Part shown: positions 23,239 through 35,700 of the stretch, one piece after another
Position numbering within the stretch: position 1 is the stretch's first letter
Layout: the number at the start of each line of letters is the position of its first letter
NCBI GenBank assembly: GCA_026008535.1
Contig: BRKX01000003.1
Coordinates: 21,380,001-21,444,000 of the forward strand
DNA from: Perilla frutescens
Taxonomy: Eukaryota; Streptophyta; Magnoliopsida; Lamiales; Lamiaceae
Direction: 5' to 3'
DNA: 64,000 nt
The notes under the pieces: model-generated
The model's input: the letters and a program-made list of their open reading frames with translations, nothing else
The model's database searches: none
What the model was told of the DNA's origin: nothing
Program-made: the position numbers and the translations under genes

Positions 23239-25116
23239 TTGTGTGTGATCTCGTTTGGTTTTTGGTTGTGTATACTAGGGAGACAAAGTCTCAATCGGAG
23301 ATTAACCCCCGTGTTTGACAACATTCATAGACCAAGGAGATTTGACATGTTTGCTTGGGAAGGGGAGATGGACGCCAATCACATCAACCCCGACAATGCC
23401 AATGCTAATGCGGCTAGGAATATGAGGGATTTTGCGCGGCCCGTGATTGGGGCGTCGACATCTTGCATAGTCCTTGGAGAGGCCGCAAGGAATTATGAGT
23501 TGAAGAACATCTACTTTAGCCAACTTTACTCTTTCTACGGGATGCCAGCCGAAGATGTGTTGAACTTCATCCGGGAGTTCTATGCCATAGTTCAAACCTT
23601 TTCTCTACAAGGTTTGAATGAAGACCAATTGAAGATGAGGTGCTTTCCTTACACCTTGAAGGATCTTGCCAAGATGTGGTTCATGTCACTCCCGGACAAC
23701 TCATTGGCGAATTGGAATGCCATCTACAAGAAGTTCATGGCCAAATATTACTCCAACCAAAAGACTCAAGATTTGAGAACTTAAATTGTCACCTTTGCCC
23801 AATCTCCGGGTAAAGCATTTCATGAGGCTTGGGATCGATTTAGAGGTTTTCAACACCACCATCTCGCACCCGAGTTGCTCAACCAATTCTTCTATGACGG
23901 GTTTTCTCAAAATTTCCAATACATGGTGGACAATACCGCGGGAGGAGACATTGGAGGCCGGACCGCTGAAGAGGTCTCAAACATCTATGAGACAATGGCC
24001 ACGACTTCTTAACAAAAGAGTGCTAGGGGGAAGAGAGCTTCGGTGAATGAAGTCAACCCTAGTTATGATGTGATGAGATAACTTGCCGAGTTAACAAGGC
24101 AAGTAGAGATGCTTCGAACCTCCGAGAGACCACCTCAACAAGCCATGACCGTTGAGACTTGTGCGATATGTGGAGAGTATGGCCACGGGGCCAACTTGTG
24201 TCAAAAGCCGTCCGAGCCGGAGCTAAGCGAAGAAGGACATTTTCTTGCTCTTCAAGAGCATATTAATGCACTACAAGGCTTTCAACCCCATCAACCGTAC
24301 AATCCCTACTCGCAAAAATACAATCCGGGGTGGAGAAATCATCCTAATTTCTTTTGGAGGCAACCTCAACAACAACCACAACAACATCAACAACCGCCTC
24401 CACCACAACAAGTCGAAGGTGGCCAAGCTCCCCCTTATCCAAGGCCGCAACAATATCCTGCCCAACTGAACCAACCACCTAGGCCATCACTACAAGATAC
24501 CTTGCAATCTTTCATTCAAGCCACCCAACAAAGGTTCAAGTCCATGGAAGCCGTGAAGAGGATCGAGACCCAAGTGGGGCAAATAGTCGGGACCATTGGA
24601 GAGTTGGCCAAGCAAGTGAAGTCTAGCAAGTTACCAAGCCAACCGGAGCAAGCTCAAGCCATCACCGTCCTTAGAGGAGGAAAGGTGATCGACAACAAGA
24701 TTGGTCAACCGAGCCCAACCGAAGAAGTTGAAAAGGAAGAAGAGGCTCCTCAACAAGCACAAAGGGAGCCCGAACCAAAGCATGAAGAAAAGAAGGAGCC
24801 CACACTCCACAAAGCCACCAATCCCTACAATCCTCCAATACCGTTTCCAAGTCAATTGGGGAACGAGAAGCAAGACAACCAATTTCAAGAGTTCTACAAG
24901 CTCTTATCCAAGGTGAATGTCAACCTTCCACTCCTTGACATCATCTATAATGTGTCGGCCTATGTCAATTTATTCAAGGAACTAGCCTCTAAGAAGAGGG
25001 AATTTGCGGAAGATGAGAAGATTGTAGTGTCAGAGGTGGCTAGTGCAATCCTACAACATCAACTACCGCCTAAGCTCCGTGATCCAGGTAGTTTTACTCT
25101 TAAAATTACTTTGTAA
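23239..25116 (+). pseudogene. Athila-like gag with zinc knuckle
   Basis: One frame carries gag: the capsid-like part (23300-23780, ending near LANWNAIYKKFMAKYY), then a segment with stops at 23782-23784, 24010-24012 and 24079-24081. The downstream part has a CX2CX4HX4C knuckle (CAICGEYGHGANLC, about 24160-24200), a Gln/Pro-rich region (24280-24480) and a Lys/Glu-rich stretch. All three stops are in the same frame; the last two look like CAA to TAA (TS-QKSARG and MR-LAELTR). Gag would package element RNA; this copy cannot make a full-length protein. Confidence 0.9.
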
Positions 25117-26991
25117 AATGGTAAAGAAGCATGTGGTATGCAAGATCTAGGAGCTGGAATTAATTTGATGCCCTACTCTATTTATAAACAATTAGAGTTA
25201 GGTAATTTGAAACCAACTAGAATTTGTTTACAATTGGCGGATAGATCTTTGAGATATCCTAGGGGAGTAATTGAGGACATTCTAGTTAAGGTAGGTGGAT
25301 TGATAATCTCGGTTGATTTTGTTGTATTGGATGTGGGTGAAGTCCAAGAAACGGGAAAAGAGCACACACTTCTCTTGGGTAGACCTTTTATGGCTACAAC
25401 TAACACCTTGATTGATGTTAAAAATGGAACTTTGAAAATATCGGTGTTAGGAGAAACCGTGTCTTTTCCCGTGCATGAGAATAAGGATATTCCCATCTCC
25501 TCATTTGAGGAAAATTGTTGTTTAATAGATACTATTGATGCCTTGGCCGAGGAGGTTTTCTTGTAGAAAATTGGCTCCCAATGATGGAATAAAGCCTTAT
25601 TCGAGGAGATTGCTATGGAAGAAGCTCACCTCAAGTGTGGAGGAGACGAGCCGGAAGCCGAAGATGTAAGCATGGTGATAGAAGGAAGCATAAGCTCTAT
25701 GGATGTCCTAGACCCAAATGAAGAGGATGTGAAGACTCCTCCCGAGCTTGATCTTAAAGAGCTTCCATCTCACCTCAAATATGTATACCTCGATGAAGAA
25801 GGGAAGAAGCCCGTGATCATCTTTTTCGGGCTAGAGAAAGAAGAAGAAGACCTCTTAGTAGCCGTGCTAAAGAGGAATAAGGAAGCCATTGGGTGGAACC
25901 TTTCCGACATCAAAGGCATTAGCCCCTCAACGTGCATGCATCAAATCATCCTTGAAGAAGGGGCTAAGCCGGTTCGAGAAGGACAAAGGCAACTTAACCT
26001 CATGTTGCTGGAGGTCGTCAAGAAGGAGATTCTCAAGCTCCTAATGGAGTGGATTATCTATCCAATAACTGATAGTGAATGGGTGAGCCCGGTCCATGTG
26101 GTGCCCAAGAAAGGAGGAATCACGGTGGTGGAGAATGACAAAGGAGAGCATGTGGCTACTCGAACCACCACCGGATGGAGAATGTGCATTGACTACCGAA
26201 AGCTCAATGCGGCTACTCGAAAAAACCATTTTCCCCTCCCTTTCATTGATCAAATACTTGATAAACTTGTCTGTCATAGTTTCTATTCTTTTCTTGTCCG
26301 TTTATCGGGTTATTTTCAGGTGGCTATTGCTCCCGAAGACCAAGCCAAGACTGCATTCACGTGCTCGTTTGGCACATTTGCTTGTAGAAGAATGTCGTTC
26401 GGATTATGCAATGCATCAGGCACATTTCAAAGGTACATGTTCTCTATCTTTTCTGAAATGATTGGGGATTCTATTGAAGTATTCATGGATGACTTTTCGG
26501 TCTTTGGGTCTTCATTTTCTAATTGTTTAGATAAGCTAGAGCTTGTGTTGAAAAGATGCATCGAAAGTAGCCTTACTCTTAGTTAGGAAAAGAGTCATTT
26601 CATGGTTACTAGTGGCATAGTCCTCGGGCATGTTATTTCAAAAGAAGGAATGAGCGTAGATAAGGCTGAGGTCGATGTAATTGAGAAATTACCTCCACCC
26701 GTCAATGTGAAAGGTGTTAGAAGTTTCTTAGGCCATGCCAGTTTTTACCGTCGGTTTATTAAAGACTTCTCCAAGATTAGCCAACCTCTATGCCATTTAC
26801 TTGCTCAAGATGTTCCTTTTGAGTTTGATGAAAAATATTTGTATACTTTTAACACTCTTAAGGAAAAATTGATCACCGCACCTATTGTCATTCCCCCTGA
26901 TTGGTCCTTGTCTTTTGAAATTATGTGTGATGCATCAAATTCCGTTGTGGGTGCCTTTTGGGTCAATGTGTGGAGAAAATTCTTCGTGTAA
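25117..26991 (+). pseudogene. Athila-like protease and reverse transcriptase
   Basis: The same frame as gag continues through the retropepsin-like region (DLGAGINLMP, 25144-25173; LLLGRPFM, 25372-25395) and RT. RT includes CIDYRKLNAATRK (26185-26223), SFGLCNASGTFQRYM (26395-26439) and the catalytic block VFMDDFSVFG (26479-26508), a MDD variant usual in gypsy elements. Stops occur at 25114-25116, 25564-25566 and 26584-26586; the last is probably TGG to TAG in the motif LN-W-EKCHFM. The protease catalytic triplet is DLG rather than DTG or DSG, which is common in Athila relatives. A frameshift follows near 26960. Confidence 0.9.
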
Positions 26992-28644
26992 TTTACTATG
27001 CTAGCCTCACCTTGAATAGTGCTCAAGTAAATTACACCACAACCAAAAAAGAATTGCTTGCCGTTGTGTTTTTATTAGATAAATTTAGATCCTACATCTT
27101 AGGTTCTAAAGTGATTGTGCATAGTGATCATGCGGCTCTAAGGCATTTGTTGACCAAACCCCAAGCTAAGCCTAGACTCATTAGGTGGATTTTGCTTATG
27201 CAAGAATTTGATGTTGAAATCAAAGATAGAAAGAGGTGTGAAAATGTGGTAGCGGACCATCTATCACGTCTCCCTGTTGGTGAAATTTTTTATTTATCGC
27301 ATGAGAAGGGTGTCGTTTGTGATTCATTTCTTTATGAGCATGCCCTTGAGCTTAATTCCTCTCCATGGTATGCCAACATTGTTAACTATCTTCTTGTGAT
27401 AAAATGAGGCCTAACCTTACCTTTCAAGAAAGGAAAAGATTTTTAGCAATGTGTAGATACTACTTTTGGGACGATCCATACCTTTTCCACTTGAGAAAAG
27501 ACGAGGTGATCAGAAGATGTGTCCCGGAGGAGGAGCAAATTGATGTTTTAGCCTTTTGCCACGCCTCACATTGTGGTGGGCACTTTGGAGGGCGAAAGAC
27601 GGCCCGAAAAATCTTGCAATCCGATTTGTATTGGCCTTCAATTTTTAAAGATGATCATGTTTATTATCTTTAATGTGATAAGTGCCAAAGACTTGGAAAT
27701 ATAGGGAGAAGAAATGAAATGCCTCTAAATGTCAACCTTGTGGTTGAAATTTTTGATGTTTGGGGTATTGATTTTATGGGTCCATTTCCTAACTCATTTG
27801 GTTTTGAGTATATCCTATTAGCCATTGATTACGTGTCTAAGTGGGTTGAGGCAATCCCCACTAGATCTTGTGATGATAATGTGGTTATCAAGTTTGTGCA
27901 GGAGCACATTTTAAGTAGGTTTGGATTCCCTCGTGCTATAATAAGTGATGGTGGATCGCATTTCACCAACAAGCTTTTCGAGAAGTTTGATGAAAAAGAA
28001 TGGTGTGACTCACAAGGTGGCTACTCCATACCACCCTCAAACTTCCGGTCAAGTTGAGACGAGCAACAAATAAATTCAAAACATTTTGAAGAAGACCGTG
28101 AACGTGACGAGGAAAGATTGGTCTACAAAGCTAGCCAACGCTCTTTGGGCGTACCGAACGGCTTACAAGATGATCTTAGAATTGAGCCCTTACCACCTCG
28201 TGTATGGAAAGGCGTTTCACCTCCCCGTTGAGATCGATTACAAGGCCTATTGGGCCCTTAAGGCCGTGAATTGAGAAATGAAGCATACGAGCTTTGCAAT
28301 TAACCGAGCTCGATGAGTTGAGAAATGAAGCATACGATAATGCGAAAATCTACAAAGACAAAGTGAAGAAACTTCATGACAACCGCATTGTCAAGAAAGA
28401 ACTCACTCCGGGCATGAAGGTCCTCCTTTTCAACACTCATTTGCGGCTCTTTCCTGGAAAGCTCAAGTCTAGATGGAGTGGGCCATTCATCATTGAAGAA
28501 GTGTTCCCGTATGGAGTGGTAACATTGAAAAATCCGGGAACGAACACCACATTCCAAGTGAATGATCACCGAGTCAAGCCGTATTTCGAAGGACGACCCC
28601 GAGAAACCGACGTCAAGGCTTTCAAGCTTGAAAATTCTATCTAA
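26958..28644 (+). pseudogene. Athila-like RNase H and integrase
   Basis: After a frameshift the RNase H continues ([13 protein letters not shown], 27029-27067, to VVADHLSRL, 27248-27274). The integrase has the HHCC zinc domain (about 27555-27690), the core with [12 protein letters not shown] (27759-27794) and [10 protein letters not shown] (27940-27969), and a C-terminal GPY/F-type module (WSGPFIIEEVFPYGVVTL, 28471-28524). Breaks include a stop in the zinc domain at 27671-27673, a frameshift near 28000-28020 and a stop near 28076. A 20-base direct duplication (ttgagaaatgaagcatacga at 28271 and 28318) marks a local rearrangement before the C-terminal module. Confidence 0.88.
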
Positions 28645-29527
28645 TTATCCCGGAGGCTACGTCTAGCTCGAGACTTTAAAATGAGCGCTGCATGGGAGAC
28701 AACCCATGATTTTATTGTTTCTTGTGTTATGTTGTTGAATTGTTTTCACACTTTTGGTTATGTTATAGTTTTTGAATATTTTGTGGTTTTACAGGAACAG
28801 GGCAAAGAATGTGTTACTGGGGCGAAAAATGGAAAAATTTTGGCTAAGTAAAGGACGCTGCCGCGCCAAGCCCCGCGACCGCGCCCATAGCCCCTCGGCA
28901 TTTCACTGCGCGAGCGCGCCCGTTGCGCGGACACGCCACACTTCTCTCGGCCATAATATTCCATGAGCGCACCCCTTGCATGGGCACATGCCTCTTTTCT
29001 CACCACGCCCGCATGAGCACGTTGCTACACGCGATCGCGCCCCCTCCTCTCCTATAAAAGGGGCCCAAATCTGAGCCCTAATTTCTCACTCACTCTGCGC
29101 CGCTCAACTCCTGCTCAACTCTCACCCAAAATTCCAAAACCAGCAACTTACCTTCCACACCAAACGACTCACCGTACTGAGACCACTTACCCGCACCAAG
29201 ACCAATGAGACTTACGCGCCCTCCTCATAGCAAGCCGCACCGAAGGCCGCCACCGTGCCCTGCACCGCCTCACGCAAGCCAGCGCCGCCGCACCCTCTCA
29301 CCTCGCCCAAACGACCTGCTGTCGTCCAGCCGAGCCAGCGCCGCCACGCCCCCTCACCGCACCACACCCCGCCACCACGCTTCCTTGTCGTGCACCGCTA
29401 CACCACACGCCCCTCTCACTGTGCCACACCCCAGTGACCGTGCCCTTCACACTGCTAACTGCCCTTTATCGTACGCACATTTCTCTCCGATCTCAACCAT
29501 CTTCCCCTACTCTAGCTCGACCAAGCC
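28645..29527 (+). other. Pol to env-like spacer with GC-rich block
   Basis: No gene supported. Bases 28850-29060 and 29200-29430 are GC-rich. The first block shares phrases with the GC block of this element's own LTRs (cgcgaccgcgcc, ggcatttcac, cgccacact). Bases 29045-29056 (ctataaaagggg) form a good TATA-like motif about 480 bases before the env-like ATG at 29528, which could drive a subgenomic transcript. The overlapping Pro/Ser/His-rich open frames 29205-29714 and 29255-29437 reflect base composition. Confidence 0.6.
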
Positions 29528-30982
29528 ATGGCACCCCAGTGCAAAAATGCCAAGCCTAGCCATGAGGTTGATGAACAAGAAGCTATGGATGTCAAAGATT
29601 ATTCCAACCAATTTGGGGCCCCCTTTCTCCTCATCTTACCCAATGAAGGTAAACGTTTTCAAGCCTTCAAAGAATTTGATCTTACTTCACCTCGATACAT
29701 TGATTGGAATTTGATACCTTCATTGGATATTGAGGCTAAAGTTTCCAAATATCTTAAGGCTTTGCACTTAATCAATTTATCAACATGAGATATAATGTTT
29801 ATGATCACTTGAGCCTTGAATTTTTGGTGTCTTTTGAATATGATGAGAAGGCAAAGAAAAAGATAGTCTTCCAAATGTTTGGGGGATAGATACGAGGTCA
29901 CATTGGCTCGGATGAAGGATTATTTTGGGTTTCCAACTTCGGGCATGAAAGAAAGGCCATATAATTTCAATATGGCTGATGCTTGGTATGAGCTCTCAGG
30001 TTTTCGAAATTGGAACCCCAAAGGGACTTCGAGAAAATTCATCAAAGACCCCGCCTTGTCTATTCTTTACAAATTCCTTGCTTACAATATCAGTGGCAAG
30101 GAGCAAGCCAACAAGGTGAATTCAACTGAAGTCTATCTCATGTGGTGCACAAAGCATAAGATAAAAATTTACCCTTCCACCTTTCTGTGGTCGGCTATCC
30201 AGGGCATGATCCAACGGGATGCACAACATCCTTCCTTCTGCACCTTCATCTCTGCACTGGCAGTGAAACTTGGAGTGATTGAGGAAAGTAGCCCTGCACC
30301 AGATGGCTAAACTAGAGTGGCGCAGCATAGCATTGACAAGAACGAGCTCAAGCGAGCTCAAATTATTTATGATGATCGACGACTGGTGCCTCAGGCAAAT
30401 CGATCATGCATTGAAAAATTGAGGCTTCTCCAAGATGCTACCATGCGCCCGACTGCTGGCGCTAGCTCCTCGTCTGCGCCACAGCATAGGTAATCACAAG
30501 AGCATGATGAGACGGGCAATGAAGAAGCAGACAAATGAGAGGAACAAGAAGAAGAGGAGGAGGAGCACCACTACCAGCAGCCCCTAAATTACGGATACCA
30601 AATGCCGAACACCAATTGGAGGTCCTTCTAGGAGCATTATGACACTTCCATGGGTCAGTTCCAGCAAAACATTGAGCAGACCATAGTCAACTCTATGGGG
30701 CAGTTTCAACAGCATTTCGTATCCTCGATGGGGCAATACCAGCAAGACTACACCAACACAATGGGGCAATTCCAAGAGCGTTTTGATGTCTCCATGGGCG
30801 AGTTTCGCCAAGAGCTGGGATCCTTACGCCATGATCTTGGGGGTTTTAGGCAAGAGGTTAACAACCGCCTTGATAGTCACGATGAGCGGATGGCAGCCCT
30901 GGAGCAAAGCTGGAGCAATTGGATGTTCTCTTATCCATACTCGCAGCCTCCTCCACCACCTTATGATCCACCACCGCAGTGA
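29528..30982 (+). pseudogene. Athila env-like / ORF1-family region
   Basis: Beginning at MAPQCKNAKPSHE (29528), this matches the general pattern of the second ORF of Athila elements. It has a block with IDWNLIPSLDIEAK (about 29699-29740), then YFGFPTSGMKERPYNFN, then WYELSG...KGTSRKFIKDP and the conserved NSTEVYLMWCTKHKIKIYPS (about 30118-30177). Frames are broken near 29786, 29860-29880 and 30308-30310 and by several stops to 30630. The C-terminal part (30650-30982) has four imperfect repeats of about 14-15 residues starting MGQFQQ or MGQYQQ, giving a coiled-coil-like segment, and a Pro-rich end. Its role in the element's life cycle is not established. Confidence 0.72.
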
Positions 30983-31195
30983 AGTTGTTTCGTATTTTTC
31001 TTATGTATTTTTGTGTTCATGTGCGTGTTTAACTATTTTTCTTTTATTCTTTTTGTTATTCGTTGGTTGTATTTGTCATGTTATTTTATAGGAACCAGCA
31101 TCTGTTGTCGGTCTTCTACGCATTGTGATATTTTCTATCCCCTTTACTTTATTACATCTTGTTTTTCATACATTGAGGACAATGCATGCTTTAAG
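30983..31195 (+). other. Athila-like 3' region before copia B
   Basis: T-rich non-coding DNA ending cattgaggacaatgcatgctttaag, the last five bases being the left TSD of copia B. The phrase resumes as ttaagtatgggggg at 40580, giving the Athila-type sequence ctttaagtatggggggtgag when copia B is removed. Confidence 0.75.
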
Positions 31196-32641
31196 TGTTG
31201 GGGTTTTTTCAAATTAAACCACCGCAGGATCAATTTGGTTGTTCATTAATCCGTGTTCATGCAAATCATAATTTTATGTAACATGCATGTTTATCACAGT
31301 CTAATAAAAAGCATGCAAAGCAGATTCGAATCTAATAAAGCGGAAGACATAGAAATGAATCTACTTACAAATTGATAGATTGTCTGTGGACAAGATTAAA
31401 GATCTAATCTTGCTGTTGAATGAACACTGTATGGCGCCACCTAGCACTCAAAATTTCGACCACCACAGTATTCTACTCCAAGATCTTCTGTTGTATTCCC
31501 GGACTGTATCTAGATTCAGAGTGGGCTGAAATCTACTAGATAGAGTTGTGAAATCTGTGGATAACTTTGAGAGACAAAGAGGGGCTGATTTCCTATGAAT
31601 AATATCATCAAATTTCGTGCCGCCCTCCCCTTATATATAGGGAGGGGCGAAATTTCATGTTCCAACCCTATTGGGCTGGGTCTCTATCTCAAGTTCAATA
31701 TCCAGTCCACTATCAGTCAATTGGGCTACAACAGGGATCTAGAAGAATATTAAATTGGCCCACTAATTTATTTAATATCCAATATCCAATAAACTTAGGA
31801 TATAATTAAATAAATTAAGTTTTACTTTTATTTCACTAAAGAAGTAAAACTGACCTACCAATTTAATACATATTTACGAATATGCTTTCTCCTTTAGTCC
31901 AGCCATTCCCCGTGTTTAAGATATAATGTTCATTAATTAATTATATAAACCTCTGACAGCTATAATTAATCAACATCTAAAATCTTGAGTAGTACCACAC
32001 AAGCTTTATTCATGTACGGAATAAATTCCACCTGTAGGGTTTCAACATGAACTTGTGCTTCCTCAAGAGAACATCATCAACCTGGCGCACCAGGACACAG
32101 TGCTCATGCATACTGCTCAAGATATCATGTATACATTGTTATTACCCAAGATATCGAATTCGATCTATGAAAAGATCTCATTCATTGATAAATCAAAGTA
32201 ACAAACAACGCACGCATATGCTCGCCAATATCACATGAGTTCAGAACCCGAACTCTGTGGATCTTTATTCTCTGAATAATTGGGTCAGAGACAGAGAATA
32301 GTTTCCTATCATGATTTTCCTCAATACACTAACGAGTGTACTAGAATAATCAGTTAGTCAAGATAAACTAACTTATCAGATTATTCTACGGCGTACCGAT
32401 GGTGTGTTCAGGACCATCTAAGCCTAGAGCTTGTTTAATACAATACAAGGTTCTAATGATATGATCTTTTCGTGTGACTCCCCACACCATATCATCTACA
32501 ATGTAAGTATATGGAACATTGCATCGAACAATTATAGAACATAATATAAATGCAAACAGTGACTGCAATAACTTTCATTTCATATCATCATATCATCAGA
32601 AAAGTATACAAAGACGAGTTTTCCAGTATACAAAACTAACA
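31196..32641 (-). repeat. Copia B LTR (3' LTR in element orientation)
   Basis: On the plus strand it runs TGTTGGGGTT to AAACTAACA, 1446 bases. It aligns end to end with 39132-40579 with scattered single-base differences and a few one-base indels. A TATA-like cttatatatagggagggg lies at 31631-31648; on the minus strand it reads ccctatatataagg. Short ORFs at 32047-32238 and 32386-32568 recur in the other LTR and are not genes. Confidence 0.93.
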
Positions 32642-32652
32642 ATCTCCCACTT
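32642..32652 (-). promoter_or_regulatory. Copia B polypurine tract
   Basis: On the minus strand it reads aagtgggagat directly before the 3' LTR start TGTTAGTTTTG, the expected plus-strand primer position. Confidence 0.8.
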
Positions 32653-32718
32653 ATACTTGAAGCATGTCTTTCAAGCATAATAACTAACTAGCAAACTCTC
32701 CAATCTATAACTGTCAAC

Positions 32719-35700
32719 TCAAACTGCTCTACCGGGTCTGCATCTCACTCCTATTTTCTCCACGTGACCATCAAAGGTCTTAGCTGCCAGGCTCTTCGTG
32801 AATGGATCAGCCAAGTTATCCTCAGATGCAATCTTGACCACCGCCACGTCTCCTCTCTTAATGATTTCTCGTATAAGATGGTACTTTCTCTCTATGTGTT
32901 TACTTGCTTTGTGGGCTCTGGGTTCCTTCGAATTTGCCACTGCACCAGAGTTATCACAGTATATCGTGATAGTCTTAGGCAAATCAGAAACCACGCCCAA
33001 GCCCACTAGGAACCCGCGGAGCCAGACAGCCTCTTTTGCAGCCTCAGAGACAGCTACATACTCAGCTTCCATGGTGGAATCCGCAATGCATTTCTGCTTA
33101 ATGCTCCTCCATGCAATGGCTCCACCTCCTAGCGTAAACACATAGCCCGAGGTAGACTTATTCTGATCTTTGTTGGATTGAAAATCTGAGTCCGTGTAAC
33201 CCAAAGGTACTAGACTATCAGAGCGGAAAACCAACATGTAGTCTTGAGTCCGTTTAAGGTACTTGAGAATGTTTTTGACCGCAGTCCAGTGACCTTGTCC
33301 AGGGTTAGACTGATATCTGCTTACCATGCCAACGGCATAGCATATATCAAGCCTAGTGCATAGCCTAGCATACATCAAACTTCCCACAGCCGAAGCATAT
33401 GGTACTTTCTTCATTTCCTCTATCTCAGACTGTGTTTGGGGACACATTTCCTTGGATAAATGAATTCCATGCCTGTAAGGTATAAAACCTTTCTTGGAAT
33501 CTTGCATGCCAAATCTAGCTAGCACCTGGGACAGACATAATATCCTTTTCTGGTGATCACGAATGATCTTGATGCCAACGATATGTCCGGCTTCACCCAG
33601 ATCCTTCATATCGAACTGCTCGGACAACCACACCATAATGTTTGACAATGCCTTCTTACTGTTTCCAATAAGCAAGATGTCATCAACATAAAATACGAGG
33701 AATACCACCACGTTTCCGTCACATTTCTTGTACACACAGCTCTCATTCGGAATTTGCACGAATCCATATGACTGGATAACCTCGTCAAATCGGATGTTCC
33801 AAGACCTCGATGCCTGCTTAAGTCCATAAATGGATCTCTTAAGCTTACACACCAAGTGCTCTTGGCCCTTAGCAATGAATCCCTCTGGTTGTTTCATGTG
33901 AATGTTTTCCTCAAGACTTCCATTTAGGAAAGTCGTCTTGACATCCATCTGCCAGATCTCATAATCCAAATGAGCGGCAATAGACAAGAGAATCCGGATT
34001 GACTTAAGCATGGCTACCGGCGAAAAAGTTTCCTCATAATCGATCCCTTCTTTCTGAGTATACCCTTTTGCCACCAATCTAGCTTTGAAGGTTTCAACCT
34101 TCCCATCAGATCCTCTCTTGCGCTTGTAGACCCACTTACAGCCAATGGGTTTTACCCCATCTAGTGGTTCTACAAGTTCCCAGACTTGATTGTGATCCAT
34201 AGATCCAATCTCAGACTCCATTGCAGTTTTCCAAGAATCTGCATCTTTATCTCGAATTCCCTCGTCATAGGTCCTGGGATCCAATTCATTGAGACCCTCT
34301 GGGAAATCTGAAGCCTCTCCCAGACCAATGAATCTATCAGGTTGGCGTATAACCCTCCCACTGCGACGAGGCAGTTCCTGTACTTCTGTGACACGTTGTG
34401 CAGTGTTTGGTGGTTCCTCTTCTTGTACAACCGGTGTAGGATTCGATCCACCCCTTAACTCCTCAAGTATGATGTGACTCCTTGGTTTGTGGTTTATGAC
34501 ATAGTCTTCCTCTAAGAATCGAGCATTGGTGCTAACAATGATCTTCTGATCCTTAGGACTATAAAACAAACCACCTTTCGTTCTTCTAGGATATCCAACG
34601 AACGGCCTTACATCAATACAAGGAGCCAGCTTATCAGCTTCTTTGTCCAACACGTGTGCTGGGCTACCCCAAATCCGAATATGGTTCAAACTGGGCTTTC
34701 GTCCAGTCCATAGTTCTGTGGGTGTAGCAGGAACTGATTTCGATGGAACCAAGTTAAGAATATAAGCTGCCGTTTCCAGGGCATATCCCCAGAACGAAAT
34801 AGGCAACTCAGAATAACTCATCATCGATCTAACCATCTCTAACAATGTATGATTCCTTCTTTCCGCCACGCCATTCTGCTGTGGCGTTCTAGGCGCAGTC
34901 AACTGGGATGTAATCCCACTTTCTGCCATGTAATCCCTAAATTTTCTTGAGAGGTACTCGCCACCACGATCAGAACGTAGTGACTTGATACTTCTGCCTG
35001 TTCATTTCTCCGCTTCCGCCTTAAACTCTTTGAATTTCTCAAAGCATTCAGACTTGTGACGTAACAGGTAGATATAACCGTATCTAGAGTAATCATCAAT
35101 GAGAGTGATGAAATACTCGAACCCTCCTCAAGCTTGAACTGACATAGGGCCGCATAGGTCAGAGTGAATCAAATCTAATAGCCCTTCGGATCTATTTCCT
35201 TTTGACTGGAAAGGACGCTTGGTCATTTTACCTTCCAAACAGGATTCACACAAAGGAAACGATTCCAGTACCAAAGAAGACAATGGTCCATCATTTACAA
35301 GCCTTTGTATCCTCTTAAGGTTATGTCCTAGTCTTAGATGCCAAAAATAGGTTTGATTCAATCCCGAAGGTTCTTTTCTCTTGTTAGGGTTTATGACCGA
35401 TGTATTCAACAGTTGTCTATGCATAGTGTTTTCAGTTGGTTTAAGAAAGTATAAGTGTCCATCCAATGTGCCAGAACAGATAAAATGTTTACCACTAAAG
35501 ATAACTACTTTGTTATCAAAAGAAACAGAATATCCATCCATAATCAATTTAGAAACTGAAATCAAGTTTCGCCTAAATCCAGGCACATAAAGACAATCTT
35601 TCAAAACCAAAGTTCTATCACTACTGAAAGGTAAAACAACGTCTCCCACTGCAACAGCCGCCACTCTCGTAGTATTGCCCATGTAGACGGTGATCTCGTC

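Noticed and set aside
29205..29714. 169-codon Pro/Ser/His-rich ORF
   Set aside because: Lies in a GC-rich non-coding block where several frames are open, and overlaps the env-like start in another frame; composition artefact.
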